A stretch of 64,000 nt of DNA from DATBQN01 sp963755825 (GTDB lineage Bacteria > Acidobacteriota > Thermoanaerobaculia > Multivoradales > UBA5704), in contig CAVWLA010000001.1 of the NCBI GenBank assembly GCA_963755825.1, positions 1,798,001 through 1,862,000 on the forward strand, read 5' to 3'. The notes beneath the pieces were generated by a model. That model did no database searches and had not been told where the DNA came from. It worked only from the letters and a program-made list of their open reading frames with translations. Shown piece after piece: positions 24,041 through 32,504 of the stretch; position 1 is the stretch's first letter; each line of letters begins with the position of its first letter. A program made the position numbers and the translations under genes.

Positions 24041-25315
24041 ATGCCCTCCCGCCAGCTCCGCGTCCTCGCCCACCACCCGGCCGTCCGGGCGCTGATCGAC
24101 GCTGCCGGCGACGCCCCCTGCCATCTCGCGGGCGGCGCCCTTCGCGACCGGCTGCTCGGCCTTCCGACGCACGACATCGATGCCGTCGTCGCCGGACGCG
24201 GCCGGGAGATCGCCGAGCGGGTGGCGGCGGCGCTGTCGGCTCGGCTGGTGCTCCTCGGCGGCAAGGAGTTCGCCGCCTATCGGCTGGTCGGGAAGGACTT
24301 CGTGCTCGATCTCTGGGACCGCGACGCCGTACCCCTCGACGAGGACCTCGCGCGCCGCGATCTGACGGTCAACTCCTTCGCCTGGGAGCCGGCGACGGGC
24401 GTCATCGCCGACCCCTTCGGGGGGCTCGTCGACCTCGAGCGGCGCATCCTCCGCGCCACGACGCCGGAGAGCTTCCGCGGCGATCCGCTGCGGGTGCTCC
24501 GGGTGCCGCGCCTCGCCCTGCAGCTCCCCGGCTTTGCCGCCGGGCCGACGACTCTCGCCCTCGCCCGCCGCTCGGCGGCCGACGTGGCCGCGGTCGCGGC
24601 CGAGCGGGTGCGCGACGAGCTGACGCGCATCCTCGCCCATCCGGAGGCGCATCGCGGCATCGCCATCCTCGCCGCGCTCGATCTCTATCCCGGCCTCTGG
24701 CTCGGGCGCCCCGGCGAGCCCGGGCCGGCGGCCGCCGCGGCCGCGGTGCGCGCCTTGGAGACGCTGCTCGAGGGCTGCCTGGAGCTCCGCCGGATCGATA
24801 CCGCCGCCGCCGACGGCGCGAACCTCGCGATCGCGCGGAGCGCCCTCCTCTTCTCGGCTCTCGCCGCCGAGCCGGCCGCGGCGGCGGCACACCTCGGACG
24901 CTTCGCCAAGGCGGGTTACCTGACCCCGCGCGCCGCGGCGGACGCCGGCCGGCTGCTCGGCCTCGCCGAGCTCCCGCGCGACGAGCGGTCGCGCCGCCAC
25001 TTCCTCCACAACCTCGGCGACCTCTGGCCGACCGCCGTCCTCTTCCTCGGCGCCGCGGCGGCGCGGCGCGGCGAGGCGGAGACTTGGCGTGCCGCGCTCC
25101 GGCCGCTGGTCGAGCTGGCGCGGCGGGAGGGCGACTCGATCCTCCATCCGCCGCGGCTGGTCAGCGGCGAGGAGGTCCAGCAGATCCTGGGGGTCGCACC
25201 GGGGCCGCCGGTGGGGCGCGCGCTGGCGGCGGTCCGGCGGGCTCAGATCGAGGGTGAGGTGCGGACGCGCGACGAGGCGGCGGCGCTGGTCGCGCGCCTG
25301 CGCTCCGCGGTCTAG
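24041..25315 (+). CDS. tRNA nucleotidyltransferase / poly(A) polymerase family protein
   Basis: 424 residues from the ATG at 24041; the upstream open frame runs through repeat copies and is not coding. The class II nucleotidyltransferase head is clear: HLAGGALRDRLLGLPTHDID (metal Asp pair in the D-x-D position), then LARRDLTVNSFAW and DPFGGLVDLERRILRAT, and the neck-domain start FRGDPLRVLRVPRLALQL. The enzyme adds CCA or A residues to RNA 3-prime ends. No HD domain is visible. CCA-adding and poly(A) activity cannot be told apart by eye. The tRNA-Pro in this window encodes its own CCA, so repair or polyadenylation are alternatives. Confidence 0.82.
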   Translation: MPSRQLRVLAHHPAVRALIDAAGDAPCHLAGGALRDRLLGLPTHDIDAVVAGRGREIAERVAAALSARLVLLGGKEFAAYRLVGKDFVLDLWDRDAVPLDEDLARRDLTVNSFAWEPATGVIADPFGGLVDLERRILRATTPESFRGDPLRVLRVPRLALQLPGFAAGPTTLALARRSAADVAAVAAERVRDELTRILAHPEAHRGIAILAALDLYPGLWLGRPGEPGPAAAAAAVRALETLLEGCLELRRIDTAAADGANLAIARSALLFSALAAEPAAAAAHLGRFAKAGYLTPRAAADAGRLLGLAELPRDERSRRHFLHNLGDLWPTAVLFLGAAAARRGEAETWRAALRPLVELARREGDSILHPPRLVSGEEVQQILGVAPGPPVGRALAAVRRAQIEGEVRTRDEAAALVARLRSAV

Positions 25316-25357
25316 AAGCTTCGAGAAAGGGTACTGCTTCGCTGGCCTGGCGTGAGG

Positions 25358-26788
25358 CTAACGGAACATGCCGGTCTTCTTGTCCTTCTCGGGCTCGGTG
25401 ACGAGGCGCTGGTTGAGCTCCTTGATGCGCTCCATCAGCTTGTCGATCTTCTCCTGCGCCTCCTGGCGCAGGCGGGTGTAGTCGCCGCGCACCTTGTCGC
25501 GCTCGCTCGCCAGCTCCTGCATCTTGGCCCCCAGCTCTTCCATCTGCTGGTCGCGCGCGTGGATGGCGGCGTGGAGCGCCGCGACCTCCTCGTCCTTCTC
25601 GGCGATGCGGAGCTTGGTCTTCTCCTCCTGCTCCTCGTACAGCTTGCGAAACTGCTGCAGCTCGACGATCTGTGAAAAATCCGACGTGCTCGGCATGCCG
25701 TCGCCTCCGCTCTCCTCGATCTGGGGAAACATCTTGCGCAGCTTCAACGACAGGTCTTCCGGGTCGCTCGACTGCCGCATCGCCTCGGCGTAGGAGATGG
25801 TGCCGTGGACGAGGAGCGCCAGCAGCGACTGGTTCATCGACTGCATGCGGTAGTAGGCGACCGAGGATTCGAGCTCCTCGAGGATGGCGCCGGTCTCGCC
25901 GGCCTCGATCTGCTTGGAGATCTTCGGCGAGTTCTTGAGGATCTCGAGCGCCGCCACCAGCCCCTGGCCGTCCTGGCGCTCGACCAGCTTCATCGACACC
26001 ACGCCGCGCAGCACCTGGGCGAGCTGGGTGCGCACCTGCCCCTGCTGGTCGGCGGGGAAGGTGTCGAGGATGCGGTCGACGGTCTGCGTCGAGCTGTTGG
26101 TGTGCAGCGTCGAGAAGACCAGATGGCCGGTCTCGGCGGCGGTGATGACCGTCGACACCGTCTCCGAGTCGCGCATTTCGCCGACCATGATGACGTCGGG
26201 GTCCTGGCGCATGGCGTTCTTGAGCGCCTCGGAGAAGGAGGTGGTGTCGGTGCCCACCTCGCGCTGCGAGATCGAGGCGAGGTCATCGGTGAAGAGGAAC
26301 TCCATGGGGTCCTCGACGGTGATGACGTGCGCCGGCCGATGCTTGCTGATGTGGCGGATGAGGCCGGCGAGAGTCGTCGACTTGCCGCTGCCGGTCGGGC
26401 CGGTGATCAGCACGAGGCCCATCGGCAGGTCGCAGAAGTCGAGGAGGGTCGGCGGCAGCCCCAGGGTGTCGACGTCCTTGATGACGTAGGGGATGCGGCG
26501 GAAGGAGGCGGCGAGAGTGCCGCGCTGCATGTAGATGTTGCCGCGAAAGCGGGCGAGGCCGCGCACCCCGTAGCCGATGTCGACCGACATCTTCTCGTCC
26601 AGCCGCTGCTTCTGCGGCGGGGTCAGGATGCGCAGGATCATCGCCGAGATGTCGTCAGGGGTGAGCGGCTCGGCCTCGATCGGCATCAGCCGGCCGGTGA
26701 TCCGCAGCAGCGGCGGACGGGTCGGCTTCAGATGCAGGTCCGAAGCCTGCTTCTCCGTCATCAGCTTCAGAAGGCTGTCGAGGTCCAT
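25358..26788 (-). CDS. pilT: PilT retraction ATPase with C-terminal coiled coil
   Basis: 476 residues, about 100 more than usual PilT. The core has MDLDSLLKLMTEKQASDLHL, Walker A GPTGSGKSTT near residue 130, the Asp box, Walker B DVIMVGEMRD, the His box TGHLVFSTLHT and RGVVSMKLV. This hexameric ATPase drives type IV pilus retraction and twitching. Residues about 365-476 form a heptad-rich Glu/Lys coiled coil (EEQEEKTKLRIAEKDEEVAAL, then MEELGAKMQELASERDKVRG), an extension not found in standard PilT, ending KKTGMFR. It lies 101 nt after lexA. No other pilus gene is in the window. Confidence 0.92.
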   Translation of the reverse strand: MDLDSLLKLMTEKQASDLHLKPTRPPLLRITGRLMPIEAEPLTPDDISAMILRILTPPQKQRLDEKMSVDIGYGVRGLARFRGNIYMQRGTLAASFRRIPYVIKDVDTLGLPPTLLDFCDLPMGLVLITGPTGSGKSTTLAGLIRHISKHRPAHVITVEDPMEFLFTDDLASISQREVGTDTTSFSEALKNAMRQDPDVIMVGEMRDSETVSTVITAAETGHLVFSTLHTNSSTQTVDRILDTFPADQQGQVRTQLAQVLRGVVSMKLVERQDGQGLVAALEILKNSPKISKQIEAGETGAILEELESSVAYYRMQSMNQSLLALLVHGTISYAEAMRQSSDPEDLSLKLRKMFPQIEESGGDGMPSTSDFSQIVELQQFRKLYEEQEEKTKLRIAEKDEEVAALHAAIHARDQQMEELGAKMQELASERDKVRGDYTRLRQEAQEKIDKLMERIKELNQRLVTEPEKDKKTGMFR

Positions 26789-26889
26789 GGGGCTCGGCTG
26801 GTCGAGGGTTGCCCGACAAGTCTACAGGAGATGAGAGGCGAGGCAAGGCAAGGTGCCTCGCCTCGCTCGCCCGGATGCGACCCTCGCCG

Positions 26890-27516
26890 CTAGTACTTCC
26901 GCATGAGGCCGACGACGACGCCCTGGACGCGGACGTCCTTCGCCTGGACGTAGATCGGCTTCATGGCGGCGTTGGCGGGCTGCAGCCGGACGGTGTCGCC
27001 CTCCGGATAGAAGCGCTTCAGGGTGGCGTCGTCGCCGAGCAGGGCGACCACCATCTCCCCGGGCTCGGCGCGCTCCCGGCGCAGCACGACGACGTAATCG
27101 CCGTCGTAGATCCCCTCTTCGACCATCGACTCGCCGACGACGCGCAGGACATAGTGGTCGCCCGTGCTGCCGGTCAGCAGATGGCCGGGCACCGACAGCC
27201 GCTCGGCGTTGCCGGGGACCGCCTCGATCGGCCGGCCGGCGGCGATGCGGCCGAGGAACGGCAGCTCGCGATCGCCCCCGGCGCCGCCGGGGATCGCCCG
27301 CACCAGCTCGATGCCGCGCTTCTGGTTCCAGTCGCGGCGCAGGAAGCCCTTCTCCTGCAGCAGCTTCAGATGCTTGTAGACGGTGCCGTACGAGGAGTAG
27401 CCGAAGCGCGCGCAGATCTCGCGATGGGTCGGCGCGATGCCGTGGTCGCGGGTGTAGTCCGCGAGGAACTCGAGAATCGCTTTCTGGGTTTCGGTCAGAT
27501 AGATTGCCTTTGCCAT
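26890..27516 (-). CDS. lexA: LexA repressor (SOS regulator, S24 peptidase)
   Basis: 208 residues. An N-terminal winged HTH (LTETQKAILEFLADYTRDHG, PTHREICARFGYSSYGTVYKHL) is followed by the autocleavage Ala-Gly in GRIAAGRPIEAVP and the catalytic Ser in VLRVVGESMVEEGI. The catalytic Lys sits in DDATLKRFYPEG. LexA represses SOS genes until RecA-stimulated self-cleavage. The ATG at 27516 is chosen; the longer frame runs antisense through the M16 gene. The promoter at 27527-27555 contains a direct repeat that may be its own operator and that recurs at the imuA-like gene at 63.2 kb. Confidence 0.95.
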   Translation of the reverse strand: MAKAIYLTETQKAILEFLADYTRDHGIAPTHREICARFGYSSYGTVYKHLKLLQEKGFLRRDWNQKRGIELVRAIPGGAGGDRELPFLGRIAAGRPIEAVPGNAERLSVPGHLLTGSTGDHYVLRVVGESMVEEGIYDGDYVVVLRRERAEPGEMVVALLGDDATLKRFYPEGDTVRLQPANAAMKPIYVQAKDVRVQGVVVGLMRKY

Positions 27517-27526
27517 AGCGGCGACA

Positions 27527-27555
27527 GTATCAGCGGTAACCCAGCGTAAAGTCAA
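27527..27555 (-). promoter_or_regulatory. lexA promoter with direct-repeat operator candidate
   Basis: On the reverse strand TTGACT (27555-27550), a 17-nt spacer and TGATAC (27532-27527) form a near-consensus promoter. The spacer is made of two direct repeats, TTACGC (27549-27544) and TTACCGC (27539-27533), their starts 10 nt apart. A repressor bound there would cover both promoter boxes. The same repeat and position occur at 63172-63200. Confidence 0.6.
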
Positions 27556-27590
27556 GCCCCGACCGCGCAACCCCTTGCCGGCGGCGCGCC

Positions 27591-27620
27591 TTGACACTCC
27601 CGAAGGGCGGTCCGTACACT
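27591..27620 (+). promoter_or_regulatory. Sigma-70-type promoter of the M16 operon
   Basis: TTGACA (27591-27596, perfect -35) and TACACT (27615-27620) are separated by 18 nt. The predicted transcript starts about 50 nt before the ATG at 27676. It diverges from the lexA promoter 35 nt away. Confidence 0.7.
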
Positions 27621-27675
27621 GCCGGCGGCCGTGCGGAGCGCACGGCGGCGCGCTCTTCGCATCCCCCCTCGAACC

Positions 27676-28971
27676 ATGGCGACCCCGGCGAATCTCGACC
27701 TCCCCTTCGAACGCCACCTGCTCGCCAACGGGCTGCGCGTCATCCTCCACCGCGATCCCAGCCTGCCGCTCGTCACGGTCAATCTCTGGTACCACGTCGG
27801 CTCGAAGAACGAGCGGCCCGGGCGCACGGGCTTCGCCCATCTCTTTGAGCACATGCTCTTCCAGGGGAGCGAGAACGTCGGCACCAACGACCACTTCCGC
27901 TACGTGCAGCAGGTGGGCGGCGTCGCCAACGGCTCGACCTGGTACGACCGCACCAACTACTACGAGACGCTGCCGGCGAACCACCTCGACCTCGGCCTCT
28001 GGCTGGAGTCGGACCGCATGGGCTATCTGCTCCCCGCGATCACCAGCGAGAACCTGGAGACGCAGCGTTTCGTGGTGATGAACGAGCGCCGCCAGCGGGT
28101 GGACAACCAGCCCTACGGCCGCGCCAGCGAGCGCATGCACGAGCTGCTCTACCCCGCCGAGCACCCCTACCACTGGCCGGTCATCGGCTACATGGAGGAC
28201 ATCGCGGCGGCGACGCTCGACGAGGTGCGGACCTTCTTCCGCACCTACTACACGCCCAACAACGCGGTGCTGACGGTCGCCGGCGACTTCCAGCCGGAGG
28301 AGGCGCTCGCCCGCGTCGAGCATTTCTTCGGCGACATCCCGAGCGGACCGCCGCTGCCGCCGCTGCCGGCGATCGCTCTCACGCCACCGCCGCCGCTCGA
28401 CGGCGGCCGCCGCGAGGTGATCGCCGACGAGGTGCGCCTGCCGCGCGTCTATATGGGCTACCGCGCACCGGCCTACGGCGCGCGCGCCTGGTACGCCGCC
28501 GATCTCCTCGCCGGCATCTTCTCCGGCGGCAAGTCGAGCGTCCTCTTCCGCGATCTCGTCTACGAGCGCCAGATCGCCCAGGACGTCGGCGTCTACCTCG
28601 ACCCCACCGAGGCGACCGCCACCTTCGCGGTGATCGCGACGGCGCGGCCGGGCGTCGCGGTGGAGACCGTCGAGGAGGCGGTCGACGAGCACTTCCGGCG
28701 CGCCGCCCAGGGCCTCCCCGCCGCCGAGGATCTCGAGCGGGCGCGCAACAAGGTGCTCACCGATTACTACAGCGGCCTGCAGAAGCTCGATCAGCGCGCC
28801 GACCTCTTCTCCCAGTTCACCACCTTCTTCGACGATCCCGGCGGCATCACCCGCGAGGCCGACCGCTACCGCGAGGTGACGGCGGAGGACATCGCCGCCT
28901 ACGCCGCCGGCTTCCTCGCCCCCGAGCGCGGCGTGCGCGTCGCGGTGGTGCCGCGGGAACGCGCCGCATGA
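27676..28971 (+). CDS. M16 zinc metallopeptidase (active subunit)
   Basis: 431 residues from the ATG at 27676. The inverted zinc motif His55-Leu-Phe-Glu58-His59 sits in GFAHLFEHMLFQGSENV, and the distal Glu helix (ETQRFVVMNERRQRVDNQPYG) follows. It has the two-lobed M16 layout, with the second half carrying LPRVYMGYRAPAYGARAWYA. No signal peptide is obvious, so it may act in the cytosol or be exported by another route. Its stop codon overlaps the start of a second M16 gene by 4 nt. Together they resemble the active/inactive pairs of M16B processing peptidases. Confidence 0.92.
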   Translation: MATPANLDLPFERHLLANGLRVILHRDPSLPLVTVNLWYHVGSKNERPGRTGFAHLFEHMLFQGSENVGTNDHFRYVQQVGGVANGSTWYDRTNYYETLPANHLDLGLWLESDRMGYLLPAITSENLETQRFVVMNERRQRVDNQPYGRASERMHELLYPAEHPYHWPVIGYMEDIAAATLDEVRTFFRTYYTPNNAVLTVAGDFQPEEALARVEHFFGDIPSGPPLPPLPAIALTPPPPLDGGRREVIADEVRLPRVYMGYRAPAYGARAWYAADLLAGIFSGGKSSVLFRDLVYERQIAQDVGVYLDPTEATATFAVIATARPGVAVETVEEAVDEHFRRAAQGLPAAEDLERARNKVLTDYYSGLQKLDQRADLFSQFTTFFDDPGGITREADRYREVTAEDIAAYAAGFLAPERGVRVAVVPRERAA

Positions 28972-30392
28972 GCGGCGGCCCCAGCGGCGGAACCACCCGC
29001 CGCCCGCGCGCCACGCCGCCCGCCGGCGGGCCGCCCCGCCCCTTCCGCTTCCCGCCGTTCCTCCGCCGGCGCCTGGCGAATGGCCTCACCGTGCTGGCGG
29101 CCCGCCACGCCCACGTGCCCCTCGTCAGCCTCGAGCTGGTGTCGCCGGCCGGCGCCCAGCACGATCCGCCCGGGCGCGCCGGCCTGGCAACGCTCACCGC
29201 CTCTCTCCTCGACGAGGGGGTGGGCGCGCGGAGCGCCATCGAGATCGCCGCCTGGGTCGAGCGCCTGGGCGGCTACCTGACGACCGGCGCCGACTGGGAT
29301 GTCGGCTACCTGGCGACGGGAATGCTGGCGAGCCACTGGCGCGCCGGCCTCGACCTCCTCGCCGACGTGATGGAGCACCCGACCTTCCCCGCCGCCGAGG
29401 TCGAGCGCCTGCGCCGCCAACGGCTGGCCGAGGTGCTCCGCCGCGAGGCCGACCCCACGGCGCTCGCCGACGAGGCGCTCAACGCCCTCATCTACCGCGG
29501 CACCGTCTACGCCCATTCGCTCCTCGGCGACGCGGCGAGCATCGCAGCGCTCAGCCGCGAGGAGATCGCGGCCTTCTACCGGCGCTCCTACACCGTCGCC
29601 GGCACCACCCTCGTCGCCATCGGCGACCTCGATCCGGAGGCTCTCGCCGCCGCCGCCGAGGACGCCCTGGCGGCCGCCGGCGCGGCGCCGCCGGTGCCGG
29701 CGCCGGAGATCCGCCCGCAGCGCCTGGCGGCGCGCACGATCCGCATCGTCGACCGTCCCGGCGCGGCGCAGACCGAGCTGCGGCTCGGCCATCCCGGCGT
29801 CTCCCGCCAGCACCCCGACTTCGTGCCGCTGACGGTGCTGAACGCGCTCCTCGGCGGCAAGTTCACCAGCCGCATCAACCTCAATCTCCGCGAGCGCCAC
29901 GGCTTCACCTACGGCGCCTCCTCCCGATTCGTCGGCCGCATCGGCCCGGGGCCCTTCCTGGTGGGCGCCGCGGTGGCGACCGAGTCGACCGGCGCCGCGG
30001 TGCGCGAGATCCTCTCCGAGCTCGAGCGCATCCGCAGCGAGCGGGTGGGCGAGGACGAGCTCGCCGAGACGCGCAACTATCTCTTCGGCGTCTTCCCCTA
30101 CACGGTGCAGACGATCGGCGATCTCCTCAAGCGGCTGGAGACCCTCGCTATCTACGACCTGCCGGACGACTACTTCGACCGCTACCTCGCCCACCTCGCG
30201 ACGGTCACCCGCGACGAGGTGCTGGCGGTCGCCGAGCGCCACCTCGATCCCGATCACATCGGCATCGTGGCGGTCGGTCCGGCGACGACGCTGGCGCCGC
30301 AGCTCGAGGCGCTGGGGGTGCTCGAGGCCGCCGACCGGACGGCGGAAGGTCTGCAGCCGGCGGCGCCGGCGGCCACCGTCGCCGCGGTCTGA
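28968..30392 (+). CDS. M16 family protein lacking the zinc motif (partner subunit)
   Basis: 474 residues. It aligns with the M16 fold (RRRLANGLTVLAARHAHVPLVSLELV, later LLGGKFTSRINLNLRERHGFTYGASS with the R/Y pair of M16 C-lobes). At the position of HxxEH it reads TLTASLLDEG, so zinc cannot bind. Such subunits build the substrate chamber of a heterodimer with the active M16 protein. It is translationally coupled to the active gene (ATGA overlap). A GC hairpin follows at 30402. Confidence 0.9.
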   Translation: MSGGPSGGTTRRPRATPPAGGPPRPFRFPPFLRRRLANGLTVLAARHAHVPLVSLELVSPAGAQHDPPGRAGLATLTASLLDEGVGARSAIEIAAWVERLGGYLTTGADWDVGYLATGMLASHWRAGLDLLADVMEHPTFPAAEVERLRRQRLAEVLRREADPTALADEALNALIYRGTVYAHSLLGDAASIAALSREEIAAFYRRSYTVAGTTLVAIGDLDPEALAAAAEDALAAAGAAPPVPAPEIRPQRLAARTIRIVDRPGAAQTELRLGHPGVSRQHPDFVPLTVLNALLGGKFTSRINLNLRERHGFTYGASSRFVGRIGPGPFLVGAAVATESTGAAVREILSELERIRSERVGEDELAETRNYLFGVFPYTVQTIGDLLKRLETLAIYDLPDDYFDRYLAHLATVTRDEVLAVAERHLDPDHIGIVAVGPATTLAPQLEALGVLEAADRTAEGLQPAAPAATVAAV

Positions 30393-30401
30393 CGCCCGTC
30401 C

Positions 30402-30425
30402 GCGCGGCCGGCCTGCCGGCCGCGC
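30402..30425. terminator. GC hairpin between convergent genes
   Basis: A perfect 11-bp stem (GCGCGGCCGGC and its complement) closes a 2-nt CT gap, effectively a 9-bp stem with a 6-nt loop. It lies between the convergent M16 and kinase genes. No T-run is present. Confidence 0.5.
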
Positions 30426-30448
30426 CACCCCCGCCGATCGCGGGCGGT

Positions 30449-32338
30449 CTATTCCAGGTGAGCGGTGAGGTTGCCGTCGCGGTCGAGCTGGATGCTCAGC
30501 CGGCGCTGCGAGCCGCCGGGCAGGTTGCCGGAGAGCGTCTGCACGCGCGCCCGCTGGCCCGTCGGGGTGACGTAGACGCGCAGGGTCACCGCCCCCGCCG
30601 GCAGGGTGAAGGTCTGATCGACGTATCCCTCGCCGGGCTTGCGCCGGAAGAGCGACTCCTTCTCGGAGAAGTCGAAGGGATCCCGCATCAGCTGCTTGTC
30701 GCCCAGGTAGATCATCAGGATGCCGGACGACTGCTGGCTGTAGAGATGGACCGCCAGCTTGGCGTCCGTCGGCACCGGCGCCGGCGCGACGGGAGGGGCG
30801 ATCGGCGCCGCCGGCTGTGCCGCGGACCGCGGCGCCGGCGGCGGCGTCCGCGCCACCCGCGTCGGCTTCGGCGGCGCCTTCGCGGCTGGCTCCTGCGGCT
30901 TGGGGAGCGCCGCGAGGATCGCCGCCGCATCGGCGTTGGCGGCGTCGAGCGTCAGCACGCCGTGCGCCTCCGCCGCGGCGAGGTCGAGCTGCTTGTCGAC
31001 GACCGCCTGTCGCGCCCGGCCGAGCATGCCGTCGATCTGCTGGCGAAGGGCCGCGGCGGCGGCAGCGGCAGCCGCCCGCTGCTGGCGCTCGCGGCTGACG
31101 GCGGCCGGCACCGGAGCCACCGGCGGCGCCGCGAGGACGGGGGGCGCCACGCGCCCGACCGGCTGGCGCCAGTCGACGTAGAGCCAGGCGGCGACGGCGG
31201 CGAGCACCACGGCGATGCCGGTCACCCAGGCGATCGTCGTGAGACGGCTCCAGGAGGGCGTCGAGCGGCGGACGCCAGGAGCCGGAACGGCCGGCACGGC
31301 CGGCGTCACGGCCACCGCGGCGACCGCGGTGCTGTCCCCGGCGACGGCGGGGAGCGACGGCGGCACCGGGGGCGGGGTCGAGTCCAACGTCGCGGCCGCG
31401 GCATTCGAAGTCACGGCTTGCGCCGGGAGGACGGCGGTGGGGCTCGACGCCAGGTTCTGGGTCGCGTTCATCACCTCGTCGGCGTCGCGGGAGGCGAGGA
31501 TGCGCCGCAGGTCGTCGGCCATGTCGCAGGCCCGCTGGTAGCGGCGGCCGGGATCCTTGTCGAGGGCCTTGGCGAGGATCGCCTCCACCCCCGGCGGCAG
31601 CTCGCGGACATAGTCGGCCGGCGGCGTGAACTGGTCGTAGACGATGCGATGGGAGACCACCGTCAGGTTCTCGCCCTGGAAGGGCTTGTGACGGGTGAGC
31701 ATCTCGTAGAGCACGACGCCGAGCGAGAAGATGTCGGCCCGATGGTCGACCTCCTTGCCGAGGATCTGCTCCGGCGACATGTAGTTCGGCGTCCCCAGGA
31801 GCTGCCCTTCCTGGGTGAGGTTCGAGGAGTCGAGGCGGGCGATCCCGAAGTCGGTGATCTTCACCCGGTTGTCGGCGGTGATGATGATGTTGGCCGGCTT
31901 GACGTCGCGGTGGACGACGCCGCGCGAGTGGGCGTAGTCGAGGGCGTCCGCCACCTGGTCGACGACGCCGGCGACGAAGCCGGGCTCGAGGGGCATCGGC
32001 CCCTGCAGCAGCACCTTCAGGTTGGTGCCGCGGACGTACTCCATGGCGATGAAGGCGACGCCCTCCTCGCTCTCCTCGACGACGTCGTGGATGGTGACGA
32101 TGTTGGGGTGCGAGAGGATGCCGGCGCTCTGCGCCTCGCGGCGGAAGCGGGCGCGGAACTGCTCCATCTCGCTGTCCTTGACCGAGTAGCCGATGCGGAA
32201 GGTCTTCAGCGCCACCAGCCGGCCGATCAGCGGGTCCTTGGCGAGGTAGACGACGCCCATCGCCCCCTTCCCGATCTCGTCGAGGATCTCGTAACGGCCG
32301 AGCTTGGCGGGGGTATGGAGAGGCGAGACGGGCATCAT
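30449..32338 (-). CDS. Membrane-anchored Hanks-type Ser/Thr protein kinase
   Basis: About 629 residues from the ATG at 32338. Kinase domain (residues about 14-275): GKGAMGVVYLAKD, catalytic Lys in VALKTFRIG, VVHRDVKPANIII, ITDFGIARL and GTPNYMSPEQI. A Pro/Ala linker leads to one membrane helix (TTIAWVTGIAVVLAAVAAWLYV) and a periplasmic part with an Ala/Gln helix, a Lys/Pro linker and a C-terminal beta domain. It phosphorylates Ser/Thr in response to an envelope signal; the PP2C at 12.5-13.3 kb could reverse it. A GTG at 32380 would extend the frame, but a TACAAT -10 box lies between the two starts. Confidence 0.9.
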   Translation of the reverse strand: MMPVSPLHTPAKLGRYEILDEIGKGAMGVVYLAKDPLIGRLVALKTFRIGYSVKDSEMEQFRARFRREAQSAGILSHPNIVTIHDVVEESEEGVAFIAMEYVRGTNLKVLLQGPMPLEPGFVAGVVDQVADALDYAHSRGVVHRDVKPANIIITADNRVKITDFGIARLDSSNLTQEGQLLGTPNYMSPEQILGKEVDHRADIFSLGVVLYEMLTRHKPFQGENLTVVSHRIVYDQFTPPADYVRELPPGVEAILAKALDKDPGRRYQRACDMADDLRRILASRDADEVMNATQNLASSPTAVLPAQAVTSNAAAATLDSTPPPVPPSLPAVAGDSTAVAAVAVTPAVPAVPAPGVRRSTPSWSRLTTIAWVTGIAVVLAAVAAWLYVDWRQPVGRVAPPVLAAPPVAPVPAAVSRERQQRAAAAAAAAALRQQIDGMLGRARQAVVDKQLDLAAAEAHGVLTLDAANADAAAILAALPKPQEPAAKAPPKPTRVARTPPPAPRSAAQPAAPIAPPVAPAPVPTDAKLAVHLYSQQSSGILMIYLGDKQLMRDPFDFSEKESLFRRKPGEGYVDQTFTLPAGAVTLRVYVTPTGQRARVQTLSGNLPGGSQRRLSIQLDRDGNLTAHLE

Positions 32339-32504
32339 CTCTGGCTGACCCGAAGGATGCGCGATTGTAGGCCCCGGCACCTCTCGGAGTCAAACCCGCG
32401 CGACGGTTAAAGGCAAGGCCATCTACCGTTTAGGCGGACGGTTCGGGCGCCGCCCCTGTGCTATATTTGCGCCCTTGATTTTGGGTCGTGAAGGAGGTTC
32501 CTGA

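Noticed and set aside
28899..32393. 1164-residue reverse-strand ORF
   Set aside because: It runs antisense through the M16 genes and an alternative frame of the kinase. It is Arg/Gly/Ala-rich shadow sequence typical of 70% GC coding DNA, without any domain.
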